Part shown: positions 1 to 9,534 of the stretch, piece by piece
How the letters are laid out: every line of letters begins with the position of its first letter
Numbering within the stretch: the first letter of the stretch is position 1
Assembly: GCA_004211905.1 (NCBI GenBank)
Contig: SHBP01000001.1
Span: 248,001 to 312,000, forward strand
Source of the DNA: SAR92 clade bacterium
Lineage (GTDB): Bacteria > Pseudomonadota > Gammaproteobacteria > Pseudomonadales > Porticoccaceae
Reading direction: 5' to 3'
DNA length: 64,000 nt
Position numbers and translations under genes: made by a program
The notes under the pieces: generated by a model
Told to the model about the DNA's origin: nothing
Database searches by the model: none
What the model saw: only the letters and a program-made list of their open reading frames with translations

Positions 1-278
1 CCGCAAGTACCAGGTAGCGATAGCTCTCTATGTATAGCGTGAATAAACTCTGGCTCTGGAATCCCTTTCTCCATCGCCAATTGCGGGGTAATACCAGTAA
101 TAAGGCAAGCTTGGGCTGATGGCAGGATGTCTCGCTGTGGTTGGCAATAAATCACCAAAGGATCACCAATGGGGTTCAGTTCTTCATCAGTCCTAAGCCC
201 AGCAAACTGCGAAGGTCGATCTTTTGCAGGATCAACTCCGAAGGTTTCATAGTCATGCCAGTAAAAAGTATTGGCCAT
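1..278 (-). CDS. sbcB: Exodeoxyribonuclease I (SbcB), N-terminal part, runs off the left edge
   Basis: Translating the minus strand from an ATG at 278 gives about 92 residues that run off the window. They open with MANTFYWHDYETFG, the first exonuclease motif of the DEDD family (Asp and Glu of the metal site), followed by DRPSQFAGLRTDEELN and an LITGITPQ segment. These match the start of E. coli exonuclease I closely in order and spacing. The enzyme degrades single-stranded DNA 3' to 5' and acts in mismatch repair and recombination. The catalytic C-terminal part is outside the window. The coiled-coil gene lies 56 bases upstream on the same strand, so co-transcription is possible. Identification is firm, and only completeness is unknown. 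Confidence 0.9.
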   Translation of the reverse strand, partial: MANTFYWHDYETFGVDPAKDRPSQFAGLRTDEELNPIGDPLVIYCQPQRDILPSAQACLITGITPQLAMEKGIPEPEFIHAIHRELSLPGTC

Positions 279-334
279 AGGATTCTGGGTAACCAGAGTT
301 ATAAATTAACAATCAGCTCTTTAGTGCGGCTCTA

Positions 335-1129
335 TCAAGGCTCAGATGATTCTGCTTCATTTAATACGGGCACTGTGGGTTTTGTCGTCGGCTGAATCGA
401 AACAGGCCTCTGCTCTAGCTCATAGATTTTTTGAGTCATACTGCGGCGAAAGCTGTCCATTGCATCAATCGCATCAGCATTGTTTGTCATTTCGCGATCA
501 GTTTTAGCTAAGGCGGCTCTCAGACGGTTCAACTGATCTATCGTGTCACGTTGATTTTGGTTGGCTTTATCAAACTCTTCAGTTAAGGCCAAATAATTAA
601 TACTCACATCACTAATACTAGAACTCTCCTTAGCGATTCTCTTTTCCAAGGCTTTAATAGAGTCTTGAAGGGCAATTCGTTTATTAGCTAAAAAGGAAAT
701 ATCTTTTTTATTATTCGCAATTTTAGTTTTATTGGTATCATTAGCAACACCCCAGAGCTTTCGGATCTCACTCCAGTGTTTTTTTAATTCGTCTTTATGT
801 TTACTAATATTGATTTGCATTGCAGCCCCAGATTGAGTGACCGACTCATCAGTGCTACTGAGGCGAGACTCAAGCAAATCAAATCGCTCTTGCAAAGACA
901 CATGCTTTTTGAGCAGGTCCTGATATTGGATCCAACCAAACCCACCTCCCAGAATTAAGCCTACAAATGTCAGTACAGCCAAGGTCTTTATGAGTCCAGA
1001 GCCATCAGCCGTGCCCTTTAAGCCAGTTTGATCACCCCGACCATCAGGTATTTTTCGACCAATCATATCGTCTCGCTCGGCGACAATTGGTGATCTAGGT
1101 TTCTTATCCATCGTATCTTTTATTTCCAT
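335..1129 (-). CDS. Single-pass membrane protein with long coiled coil, function unknown
   Basis: I do not recognise a named family. The protein (about 264 residues from this ATG) has a charged cytoplasmic start, one hydrophobic helix at roughly residues 47-67 (TLAVLTFVGLILGGGFGWI), and then a long region of heptad-like, Lys/Glu/Gln-rich sequence suggesting a coiled coil, ending in a Pro/Thr-rich tail. The reading frame is open further to a TTG at 1162. However, a TATAAT-like -10 box on the minus strand at 1183-1178 would leave almost no leader for that start, so I prefer the ATG at 1129, with the ATG at 1111 as an alternative. No start has a good Shine-Dalgarno sequence. It lies directly upstream of sbcB. 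The architecture suggests a scaffold or cell-envelope role, but that is inference. Confidence 0.7.
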   Translation of the reverse strand: MEIKDTMDKKPRSPIVAERDDMIGRKIPDGRGDQTGLKGTADGSGLIKTLAVLTFVGLILGGGFGWIQYQDLLKKHVSLQERFDLLESRLSSTDESVTQSGAAMQINISKHKDELKKHWSEIRKLWGVANDTNKTKIANNKKDISFLANKRIALQDSIKALEKRIAKESSSISDVSINYLALTEEFDKANQNQRDTIDQLNRLRAALAKTDREMTNNADAIDAMDSFRRSMTQKIYELEQRPVSIQPTTKPTVPVLNEAESSEP

Positions 1130-1220
1130 TGTAAAGAGTAGAGGAGATTGAACGTGATTCAATCGGGTTATCTACAAATTATACGCTGATATTGGCCAAT
1201 ATATAAAAGCACTGTGCATA

Positions 1221-1255
1221 AAAAAACCGGTGCGCGCTAACTAACACCGGTTTTT
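1221..1255 (-). terminator. Rho-independent terminator after the urate-oxidase-type membrane gene
   Basis: An inverted repeat (ACCGGTG...CACCGGT) is flanked by A-runs on one side and T-runs on the other, so it can work in both directions. It lies 17 bases past the stop of the minus-strand gene at 1272-1910 and gives a GC-rich stem followed by a U-tract in that transcript. Confidence 0.85.
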
Positions 1256-1271
1256 AGCATTTAAGCATCAC

Positions 1272-1910
1272 TTAAAGCATATTAATCACAGCGATTAAGA
1301 CAGCTGTTAACACCAGACTTGAGCCTATGACGCCATTCACCGTAGTCATTGGTCCTTGCTTACCTTTAAGCGCGTTAATTTCTAATGCGGCGACAATGGC
1401 TAGGGCGACAATTAGACCCGTACCACCGACAGCGCTTCCATAGCCGTAACCAGGATAATGAGGTCCCGCAAACATGCCAAATAACATCGGAGCTGAGAAT
1501 AAAGTGTTAGTTCTAGAGGCTAGCAAGGCTTTGGCACCCGCAGCAGCCTTATCACCACCTTCTTCAATACCTAAAGCGATCTTCTGTGCAGGCCATATAA
1601 CCATCCAGACGTTCGCTGCCATCAGCGTTCCCATGGTGGCACCGACGATAATATAGTTATTTAGCTGGCCATAGCCATGTACCATACCCAATAAAATAAC
1701 ACCCGTCACAAATGTCCACATGGCTCCCCATCTGAACCACCAAAGGGCACTTGGAGCTAACTTTTGTTTAGCGTCCGCTAAACCTTCCGCAGATGCCTGC
1801 TTGAAGTAGCCGCCTTGAACAAAGTTAAAATAGTAGAGCATCCCAATCCAGGTGATACCAAAAAGCAGGTGACCCCAACGGGTAAGTAAATTAAGAAATT
1901 CCATGGTCAT
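1272..1910 (-). CDS. Stand-alone urate oxidase N-terminal (PuuD-type) membrane domain protein
   Basis: The 212 residues form about six transmembrane helices (approximately 12-32, 57-77, 84-107, 134-155, 160-183, 189-212). The opening pattern, Trp-Gly-His followed by GITWIGMLYYFNF, matches the membrane domain of PuuD-type urate hydroxylases (Pfam Urate_ox_N/DUF989). In classical PuuD this domain is fused to a C-terminal cytochrome c; here no CxxCH is present and the gene ends after the sixth helix. No purine catabolism genes are nearby, so urate oxidation is unproven. A membrane haem or redox role is possible. The ATG at 1910 has an AGGA eight bases upstream. A terminator follows the stop. Family assignment is fairly sure; function is not. 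Confidence 0.75.
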   Translation of the reverse strand: MTMEFLNLLTRWGHLLFGITWIGMLYYFNFVQGGYFKQASAEGLADAKQKLAPSALWWFRWGAMWTFVTGVILLGMVHGYGQLNNYIIVGATMGTLMAANVWMVIWPAQKIALGIEEGGDKAAAGAKALLASRTNTLFSAPMLFGMFAGPHYPGYGYGSAVGGTGLIVALAIVAALEINALKGKQGPMTTVNGVIGSSLVLTAVLIAVINML

Positions 1911-2104
1911 GAGTGTTTCCTCGAGAGTTAAAACCCTACAGGTTGTGAGTGTGTTTTCACCACATTATAGTTTTTTTAACACGTTTTGATAGGCTTTTTG
2001 TTAAGTTTATATACTTTTTAGTGCTAGAGCCTTTCATTAATAATGGATCAATCTTAGTTAAGTACAAAACGACGCCTCAAATAACCTCAAATATAAGCAG
2101 GCAC

Positions 2105-2133
2105 AAAAAACCCCGCTTAAAAGCGGGGTTTTC
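2105..2133 (-). terminator. Rho-independent terminator of groESL
   Basis: The stem CCCCGCTT/AAGCGGGG has a short loop and T/A runs on both sides. It begins 19 bases past the groEL stop on the minus strand. Confidence 0.9.
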
Positions 2134-2151
2134 TTTTTCTCTAAAGGTAGC

Positions 2152-3837
<1,686 letters not shown>

Positions 3838-3856
3838 TCAAAAATTCAATTAAAAT

Positions 3857-4150
3857 TTACGCGTCGATGACGGCTTTAATATCGCTTTCACTAAGGATGA
3901 TGAGTTCTTCACCATCAACATCAATTTTGTCATTGCCAGCATACTGCCCAAATACAACAGTATCGCCAACCTTAACGTCTACGGCTCGCACATCACCGTT
4001 ATCAAGGATTCTGCCACTGCCCACAGCAACAACTTGGCCTTGATTGGGTTTTTCTTGCGCAGAACCAGGCAATAAAATGCCGCCTGCAGTCGTTTGTTCT
4101 TCTTCTTCGCGACGAACGATAACTCGGTCGTGTAATGGGCGAATCTTCAT
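3857..4150 (-). CDS. groES: Co-chaperonin GroES (10 kDa)
   Basis: GroES is the seven-subunit lid of the GroEL cage. The protein starts [12 protein letters not shown] and has the mobile loop region around [16 protein letters not shown], both typical. The ATG at 4150 gives the usual 97 residues and has GGAGAAG seven bases upstream. A TTG 15 bases further upstream is in frame but lies across that ribosome binding site, so I reject it. It is the first gene of the groESL operon. The 140-base leader region contains a sigma-32 promoter and a small hairpin (CACTT-CGC-AAGTG at 4208-4220). Confidence 0.97.
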   Translation of the reverse strand: MKIRPLHDRVIVRREEEEQTTAGGILLPGSAQEKPNQGQVVAVGSGRILDNGDVRAVDVKVGDTVVFGQYAGNDKIDVDGEELIILSESDIKAVIDA

Positions 4151-4226
4151 AGTTTTCTTCTCCAATTAATCTTTCTACAGTTGTCGAGTTAAGTTGCGAT
4201 ATTGATCACTTCGCAAGTGTTTATAC

Positions 4227-4255
4227 ATATGGTGACACAGAGATAGTTTTTCAAG
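4227..4255 (-). promoter_or_regulatory. Sigma-32 heat-shock promoter of groESL
   Basis: On the minus strand a CTTGAAA (-35, 4255-4249) is separated by 14 bases from CACCATAT (-10, 4234-4227). This matches the E. coli RpoH consensus (CTTGAAA, 11-16 bases, CCCCATNT) almost exactly. It is about 77 bases upstream of the groES start. No CIRCE/HrcA operator is visible, so control is inferred to be by RpoH. Confidence 0.85.
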
Positions 4256-4289
4256 GGTAAAACCAGAATTTTTTACTTTAAATACCCTT

Positions 4290-4760
4290 TTAATCTAAAT
4301 CTTTTCGCTCCCAGGCCTCTCCCTCAAATACCTCACCGTCTGCAGCGCCGTTATGACCTGGCGTTTGCTGCCCAGAACCGGGTTGAAAACCCGCATTGTG
4401 AGTACCCGCCACAACCATATTTTTCATGATACGCTTTGCAAAAAGCACTCTAATTGCCGGTATCAATCCGGCAAAACCAATAACATCGGTAAAAAATCCT
4501 GGCGTTAGCAGTAACGCTCCAGACACCGCGAGAATAAATCCCTCGGCAATTTCCGTTGTTGGCAACTGCCCCTCTTGTAGTTTTTGGCGCCCTCGCCACA
4601 AGGTGGCAAATCCTTGTTCCCTCAAAAGCCCAGCGCCGACCACCGCGGTCAACAGCACTAACCCAATGGTTGGCAGGGCTCCAATTTGAGTGCCCACAGA
4701 GATCAACAGCCACATCTCTAAAACGGGCATTACGATAAAGAGCAGTAATAGGTACCTCAC
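4290..4760 (-). CDS. fxsA: FxsA family cytoplasmic membrane protein
   Basis: FxsA is a small inner-membrane protein whose overproduction relieves exclusion of phage T7 by the F plasmid; its native role is not settled. The 156-residue product has hydrophobic helices at about residues 1-20, 25-45 and 75-105, with the family pattern PTIGLVLLTAVVGAGLLR followed later by LLTPGFFTDVIGF. The C-terminal 40 residues are polar and variable. The start is a GTG at 4760 with AAAGGAG eight bases upstream. It sits upstream of groESL on the same strand with no obvious terminator between, a neighbourhood common in gammaproteobacteria. Confidence 0.92.
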   Translation of the reverse strand: MRYLLLLFIVMPVLEMWLLISVGTQIGALPTIGLVLLTAVVGAGLLREQGFATLWRGRQKLQEGQLPTTEIAEGFILAVSGALLLTPGFFTDVIGFAGLIPAIRVLFAKRIMKNMVVAGTHNAGFQPGSGQQTPGHNGAADGEVFEGEAWERKDLD

Positions 4761-4847
4761 GGGTAACTCCTTTCATTAGTTCTATTAATGTTAATTGGGG
4801 TAGTTTGCACTATTTCAACTAATCACTGAATAGCGTAGTCTTAAGAC

Positions 4848-5159
4848 ATGGATGATATGACATCTGAACAACGCTTTTATAGCATTATTCAGCAGATACC
4901 ATCGGGTTGCGTAGCGACCTATGGGCAGGTTGCTGAATTAGCAGGATTACCTGGCTGTGCAAGGATGGTTGGTCGAACATTAAGCCAATTGCCAAGTGGC
5001 AGCCAGCTACCCTGGCATAGGGTAATTGCAGCATCAGGCAAGATTAGTTTGCCAGAAGATAGCGAGTCTTTTTTAAAGCAGAAAGAAAAATTATTAAGTG
5101 ACGGCATTGAGATTAACCACAATCGCGTTAATCTCAACCACTATCAGTGGCAACCGTGA
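4848..5159 (+). CDS. atl: Alkyltransferase-like protein (ATL, MGMT family without catalytic Cys)
   Basis: The 103-residue protein is the winged-helix DNA-binding domain of O6-alkylguanine-DNA alkyltransferases: VATYGQVAELAG is the helix that inserts into DNA, followed by the arginine-finger region GCARMVGRTL. The active-site motif PCHR is replaced by PWHR, so it cannot take up an alkyl group. This is the hallmark of ATL proteins such as E. coli YbaZ, which bind O6-alkylguanine and channel it into nucleotide excision repair. It lies alone between divergent fxsA and the ampG-like gene; a second in-frame ATG at 4857 is a possible start. Confidence 0.9.
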   Translation: MDDMTSEQRFYSIIQQIPSGCVATYGQVAELAGLPGCARMVGRTLSQLPSGSQLPWHRVIAASGKISLPEDSESFLKQKEKLLSDGIEINHNRVNLNHYQWQP

Positions 5160-5207
5160 TTTAATAGACCGTACTAAATTTGGCTTTTTCGGACAATGAG
5201 GTCATTA

Positions 5208-6458
5208 ATGAATTCTCTCAGTATCAGACGAGCAATGCTTAATCGGCGCATGTTGATTTGCATTTTTACGGGATTCGCCTCCGGGATGCCTCTGTATGTC
5301 CTAATTTCGCTGGTACCCGCATGGTTAAGGACTGAGGGTGTAGGACTCAAAGAAATTGGGGCGTTCGCTCTCATAGGCCTCCCTTATATATGGAAATTTG
5401 TCTGGTCACCACTACTCGATCGCTACTCTTTATCGCTATTTACTTACAAACCAGGGTTGCGCCGCAGTTGGATGCTTTCTACACAGGTATTGTTACTGGT
5501 TACCATCGGTACCCTCGGCTTTCTCGACCCGCTAACCCAACTCTGGCCTATCGCTTGGTTGTGCTTGGGTATCGCCTTCCTAAGCGCAACTCAAGACATA
5601 GTTTTGGATGCCTATCGCCGGCAAATACTCCCCGATCAGGAATTAGGCCTAGGCAATTCGATCCACGTCAATGCTTACAGAGTAGGCGGATTAATTCCAG
5701 GATCTCTGTCCTTGGTACTTTCAGACTTCCTGCCCTGGGAAACCGTCTTTCTAATTACCGCTGCCTTTGTCCTGGCGGGTATAGCGTTAACACTGTCAAT
5801 TAAAGAGCCTCCTCGCGCCCATCAACAGCCGGCTACCTTACAAGCAGCGATAGTGGAGCCCTTTAACGATTTTTTTTCTCGACAAGGGATTCAACAGGCG
5901 CTGCTTATTCTGGCGTTTATGTTGTTGTACAAATTGGGGGACAGTATGGCAACCGCCCTGGCTACACCCTTCTATTTGGACATGGGCTTTAGTAAAACTG
6001 AAATAGGTATAGTGGCAAAACAAGCGGCGCTATGGCCGATGATTATCGGCGGTATTGCCGGCGGGATTCTAATGCTCAAAATTGGTATAAACCGAGCTCT
6101 ATGGTTATTTGGCTTTGTGCAGATTATTTCTATCTTAGGTTTTGCTGTTCTAGCCCGTGTTGGTGGAGGATTGTGGCTTCTCGGGCTGGTTATCGGCTTT
6201 GAGTACCTAGGGGTTGGCCTTGGAACAGCAGCCTTTGTCGCCTTTATTGCTCGCACAACAAATCCAGCATTTGCCGCTACTCAATTTGCCTTATTTACTG
6301 CATTAACTGCAGTGCCTCGCACTGTTGCGAGTGCCGCCACCGGAATCATCGTTGAAGGAGTTGGATGGGAGAATTTCTTTTATATGTGTACCCTGATTGC
6401 TATTCCTGGAATGCTTTTACTGTTTAAGGTAGCGCCATGGAATGAGGAAACATATTAA
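5208..6458 (+). CDS. ampG: AmpG-like muropeptide permease (MFS)
   Basis: This is a polytopic membrane protein of about 416 residues with roughly 12 hydrophobic helices. The start region (FASGMPLYVL), the PYIWKFVWSPLLDRY segment near residue 60 and the FLSATQDIVLDAYRR segment near residue 130 are typical of AmpG permeases, which import GlcNAc-anhydro-muropeptides during peptidoglycan recycling. Its 3' end overlaps by 4 bases the convergent ampD, which acts on the imported substrates, and this supports the call. I choose the ATG at 5208 because GAGG lies six bases upstream; the ATG at 5196 is an alternative. It is shorter than E. coli AmpG (14 helices), closer to the Pseudomonas AmpP type. Confidence 0.85.
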   Translation: MNSLSIRRAMLNRRMLICIFTGFASGMPLYVLISLVPAWLRTEGVGLKEIGAFALIGLPYIWKFVWSPLLDRYSLSLFTYKPGLRRSWMLSTQVLLLVTIGTLGFLDPLTQLWPIAWLCLGIAFLSATQDIVLDAYRRQILPDQELGLGNSIHVNAYRVGGLIPGSLSLVLSDFLPWETVFLITAAFVLAGIALTLSIKEPPRAHQQPATLQAAIVEPFNDFFSRQGIQQALLILAFMLLYKLGDSMATALATPFYLDMGFSKTEIGIVAKQAALWPMIIGGIAGGILMLKIGINRALWLFGFVQIISILGFAVLARVGGGLWLLGLVIGFEYLGVGLGTAAFVAFIARTTNPAFAATQFALFTALTAVPRTVASAATGIIVEGVGWENFFYMCTLIAIPGMLLLFKVAPWNEETY

Positions 6459-7000
6459 CTTTTCAAAAGATTTTTGAAATAAGCCCAATCAAAGGCAGGC
6501 CCCGGGTCTGTTTTTCTCTCTGGAGCAATATCGCTATGGCCTTGTATTCTCTCTCTATTTATCGATGGGTATTCTGTAAGAATACACTGGGTTACTTCTA
6601 CTAATTGCTGATATTGAGCATCTGTGTAGGGCTCAGTATCCGTTCCCTCTAGTTCAATACCAATGCTAAAGTCATTACAGGCCGCTCGCCCATCAAACTC
6701 TGACACCCCCGCATGCCATGCACGTTGATGGAAAGGCATAAATTGTGTCACCTCCCCTTTTCTGTCAATAAGCAGATGAGCTGACACCTTGAGATCAGAA
6801 ATCTCGGCAAAATAAGGATGCCCCTTAGGGTCTAAATTATTGGTGAACAATTCTGCAACATGACCACCACCAAACTGACCCGGCGGCAAGCTAATATTAT
6901 GAATGACCAACAGGCTAATATCTGCGGGGTTTGGCCGCAAATCAGCGTTGGGTGATACCAATACTGTTGCTGTTGATAACCAGCCATCGTGAATTCGCAT
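6455..7000 (-). CDS. ampD: 1,6-anhydro-N-acetylmuramyl-L-alanine amidase AmpD
   Basis: AmpD is a cytosolic zinc amidase that removes the peptide from anhydro-muropeptides and thereby sets the level of the AmpR inducer. The 181 residues follow E. coli AmpD along their whole length: LLVIHNISLPPGQFGGG (first zinc His), RAWHAGVS, NDFSIGIELEGTD, GHSDIAPERKTDPGPAFDW (second His and Asp). The ATG at 7000 is chosen because it aligns with the E. coli start; the frame is open upstream to 7069 but that extension has no family similarity. It is convergent with the ampG-like gene and divergent from nadC, the common gammaproteobacterial order. Confidence 0.97.
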   Translation of the reverse strand: MRIHDGWLSTATVLVSPNADLRPNPADISLLVIHNISLPPGQFGGGHVAELFTNNLDPKGHPYFAEISDLKVSAHLLIDRKGEVTQFMPFHQRAWHAGVSEFDGRAACNDFSIGIELEGTDTEPYTDAQYQQLVEVTQCILTEYPSINRERIQGHSDIAPERKTDPGPAFDWAYFKNLLKS

Positions 7001-7117
7001 GTTGTGTCTCGGTGGTTTTTTGGTCAGTGTAGAGTTATTGAAACAGATCAGTGGAATAAAGCCAAACAACCAATTAATGATACAATATCGGGCAAATACA
7101 AAAGGAGTTAAAGTAAC

Positions 7118-7960
7118 TTGAGCACTTTACTTGAGGACACCGTCGCCGACATCGCATCCTGTGTTGAACGGGCGCTTAAAGAAGATATAGGCACTGGTGA
7201 CATTACTGCTATGCTCATTCCTGAGCAACAGCAAGCCAAGGGTGAAGTTCTATGCCGAGAGCATGCGGTTATCTGCGGTTGCGCTTGGGTTGATGAAGTT
7301 TTCAAGCAATTGGACCCCAAAACAAGTATTCACTGGTTGGTACAAGATGGTGATGAGGTTGTACCAGATCAAGTACTCTTTACCCTCAGCGGTAGCGCTC
7401 GGGTTTTACTAACTGGCGAGCGAACCGCGCTTAATTTCTTACAGCTGCTTTCTGGCACTGCCACACTAGCACGGCAGTATGCCTCGCTCACCACGGGCAG
7501 CGAAGTAAAGATACTGGACACGCGCAAAACCATACCCGGACTGCGCTTAGCACAAAAATATGCTGTTGCCGTGGGCGGTTGTAATAATCATCGAATTGGG
7601 TTGTATGACGCTTTTTTAATCAAAGAGAACCACATTGCCGCCTGCGGGGGCATTGCTCTTGCAGTGGCTAAAGCCCGTGAGATCGCTCCAGAAAAAGTCG
7701 TGGAAGTTGAAGTGGAAAACCTAGATGAGCTAAACGAGGCCTTGGATGCTCAAGCAGATGTGGTGATGCTAGACAATTTCTCACCCAGCGATATCGACAA
7801 CCTGAACCACCTCAACTTTGGTGAAACCAAAATTGAGGTGTCCGGTAATATTACTGATGAAACTGTTAAGCACTACATTAACTCTGCAGTGAATTACATC
7901 TCATCTGGCAGTCTCACCAAGCATGTACAGGCTACTGACCTATCTATGCGTCTTATATGA
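7118..7960 (+). CDS. nadC: Quinolinate phosphoribosyltransferase (nicotinate-nucleotide pyrophosphorylase, carboxylating)
   Basis: NadC converts quinolinate and PRPP to nicotinate mononucleotide in NAD synthesis. The 280-residue product shows [29 protein letters not shown] and [20 protein letters not shown] (substrate-binding Arg, His and Lys), then VVMLDNFSP and VSGNI near the C-terminus. The start codon is TTG at 7118, supported by AAAGGAG at 7101-7107. The stop lies only three bases from the end of the convergent pilin fragment, the same position pilA takes in Pseudomonas. Confidence 0.96.
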   Translation: MSTLLEDTVADIASCVERALKEDIGTGDITAMLIPEQQQAKGEVLCREHAVICGCAWVDEVFKQLDPKTSIHWLVQDGDEVVPDQVLFTLSGSARVLLTGERTALNFLQLLSGTATLARQYASLTTGSEVKILDTRKTIPGLRLAQKYAVAVGGCNNHRIGLYDAFLIKENHIAACGGIALAVAKAREIAPEKVVEVEVENLDELNEALDAQADVVMLDNFSPSDIDNLNHLNFGETKIEVSGNITDETVKHYINSAVNYISSGSLTKHVQATDLSMRLI

Positions 7961-7963
7961 ATC

Positions 7964-8248
7964 CTAGCAATAATTGTAGGTTGTTAGGCAGGTTCCGGAA
8001 CTGGTCCAAACTAAGCTCCCATTCAATGCCACTGGGTTTAATACATAGGTTGCGCCATCGACAGTCGCTGCTCCTGTGACGGTAATTGCACCAGTGGTGG
8101 CTATAGCCGCAGACGCGACATTGATCCCTCCTACAACACTTAATTCATTGCGATCTAGATCTCCCCATGTATTACATGCGGGGAGGGATTGATTAAGCTG
8201 ATAACAGAGATCTACTGAAGTTTTCACTGCTGCAGCGGCTGAGACCAC
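7964..8248 (-). pseudogene. pilA: Type IV pilin (PilA-like), C-terminal fragment only
   Basis: The 94 readable residues look like the C-terminal two thirds of a type IV major pilin: SAAAAVKTSVDLCYQ continues the conserved alpha-helix, then a beta-rich Gly/Thr/Ala domain, then the Cys-flanked end TSSGTCLTTYNYC. What is missing is the prepilin leader and the FTLIELMIVVAIIGILAA-type hydrophobic helix, without which the protein cannot be exported or assembled. Upstream on this strand the sequence runs directly into the 3' part of pilC in opposite orientation. The remnant therefore has no promoter or start of its own. The homology is read by eye; the truncation is clear. Confidence 0.75.
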
Positions 8249-8549
8249 TTCTGCAGTAATGGAACTTAAAGTAGATGTGGCTCAGGGTAGTTTGGTAAAT
8301 GTTGCCATGAACAAAAACACTCTTTTTCCTCCTCTGTTACAGCAGTTAACCAAGGTTGGCGAGGAATCAGGTTCTCTTGAAATTATGATTAACAAAGCTG
8401 CAGAAACCTATGAAGATTCGGTCAATGACGCCGTTGATGCACTTACAGCTCTACTTGAACCGGTAATAATGTCATTTTTAGCGGTGGTCATTGGCGGGCT
8501 AATGATTGCAATGTATTTGCCTATATTTACATTGGGTAGTGTCATCTGA
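8244..8549 (+). pseudogene. pilC: PilC (type IV pilus platform protein), C-terminal fragment only
   Basis: The reading frame gives about 100 residues with the end of the second T2SSF domain: LFPPLLQQLTKVGEESGSLE, then DAVDALTALLEPVIMSFLAVV and finally IAMYLPIFTLGSVI. This is the signature C-terminus of PilC/GspF platform proteins, which are normally about 400 residues. The preceding three quarters, including the first T2SSF domain and three helices, are absent, and pilB, usually upstream, is absent too. An ATG at 8259 is in frame but has no credible ribosome binding site. The 5' end abuts the pilin fragment at about 8240-8255, which marks the deletion junction. Confidence 0.8.
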
Positions 8550-8614
8550 ATATATTTTGCAGGCTGTTATACTTGCGCATTTACGTAGTCTGACTATCTA
8601 GGTGTCGACCATCC

Positions 8615-9496
8615 ATGAATCATTTTGTGACTCAAAACATCTCCCCGGAAACCATTACAGCGGTTGTCTTTTGCTTTGGTTTAGTGGTCGGCAGTTTCTT
8701 GAATGTAGTTATTTTGAGGTTACCACAACAATTAAAGGCACAATGGAAAAACGATTCTGAGGTGTTTCTTGGGATCGTTCAAGAGGACAAAAATGAAGTC
8801 CAACCATCCAATACATTACTTTGGCCTCCTTCACATTGCACAAATTGTGGCCAGCAGATCAAACCTTGGCAAAATATTCCTGTCATCAGCTATTTGTTAC
8901 TAAGAGGGCGCTGCAATAATTGCTCCCACGCTATATCTCTCCAGTATCCCTTCGTAGAGTTATTAACAGGTTTTATGCTCGCAGTAACCGTTGCCTACAT
9001 TGGCGATGCGATAAACGCTATATATGCCATTATTTTTACTTTGTGCCTGATCGCCCTTGCTGGTATTGATGTCAATGAGAAATTACTCCCCGATCAGATT
9101 ACCTTACCCCTCCTTTGGGTAGGCCTTTTTGCTAATATTAATGGAACTTTTGCCCCACTTCCCGACGCCGTAACGGGCGCTATAGCTGGATATCTGAGTC
9201 TCTGGAGTCTTTATTGGATGTTTAAGTTGGTCACCGGGAGAGAAGGCATGGGTTATGGTGACTTTAAATTACTGTCCGCTTTAGGTGCTTGGCTTGGCTG
9301 GCAAATGCTACCTTTAGTAATTCTTATCTCTAGCACTTTTGGCGCAGTTTTTGGCGTTGCAGCGATTCTATTAGGTGGTCAGGGACGCAATCTGCAGATT
9401 CCATTTGGTCCTTTTCTCGCTGGAGCGGGATGGATTGCATTATTATGGGGTGATACCATCGTCACTTGGTATTTTTCAGGCTTTAATGCTATTTGA
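8615..9496 (+). CDS. pilD: Prepilin peptidase / N-methyltransferase PilD
   Basis: PilD is an inner-membrane aspartic protease that cleaves and methylates prepilins and type II secretion pseudopilins. The 293-residue protein is full length: GSFLNVVILRLP near the start, a zinc module with two CxxC pairs (CTNCGQQ about residue 74 and CNNCSHA about 98), the first catalytic Asp in LAGIDVNEKLLPDQITLPLLW and the second in GMGYGDFKLLSALGAWLGW, with seven to eight helices. It is the third gene of pilBCD elsewhere; here pilB and most of pilC are gone, so its surviving substrates are probably elsewhere. Followed by coaE. Confidence 0.95.
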   Translation: MNHFVTQNISPETITAVVFCFGLVVGSFLNVVILRLPQQLKAQWKNDSEVFLGIVQEDKNEVQPSNTLLWPPSHCTNCGQQIKPWQNIPVISYLLLRGRCNNCSHAISLQYPFVELLTGFMLAVTVAYIGDAINAIYAIIFTLCLIALAGIDVNEKLLPDQITLPLLWVGLFANINGTFAPLPDAVTGAIAGYLSLWSLYWMFKLVTGREGMGYGDFKLLSALGAWLGWQMLPLVILISSTFGAVFGVAAILLGGQGRNLQIPFGPFLAGAGWIALLWGDTIVTWYFSGFNAI

Positions 9497-9534
9497 GCCT
9501 GAATCAACTTCACGGAATAACCCAGGCTTAGACT

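Noticed and set aside
4208-4220. CACTT-CGC-AAGTG hairpin in the groES leader as a CIRCE element
   Set aside because: CIRCE needs nine-base arms with a nine-base spacer; this has five-base arms.
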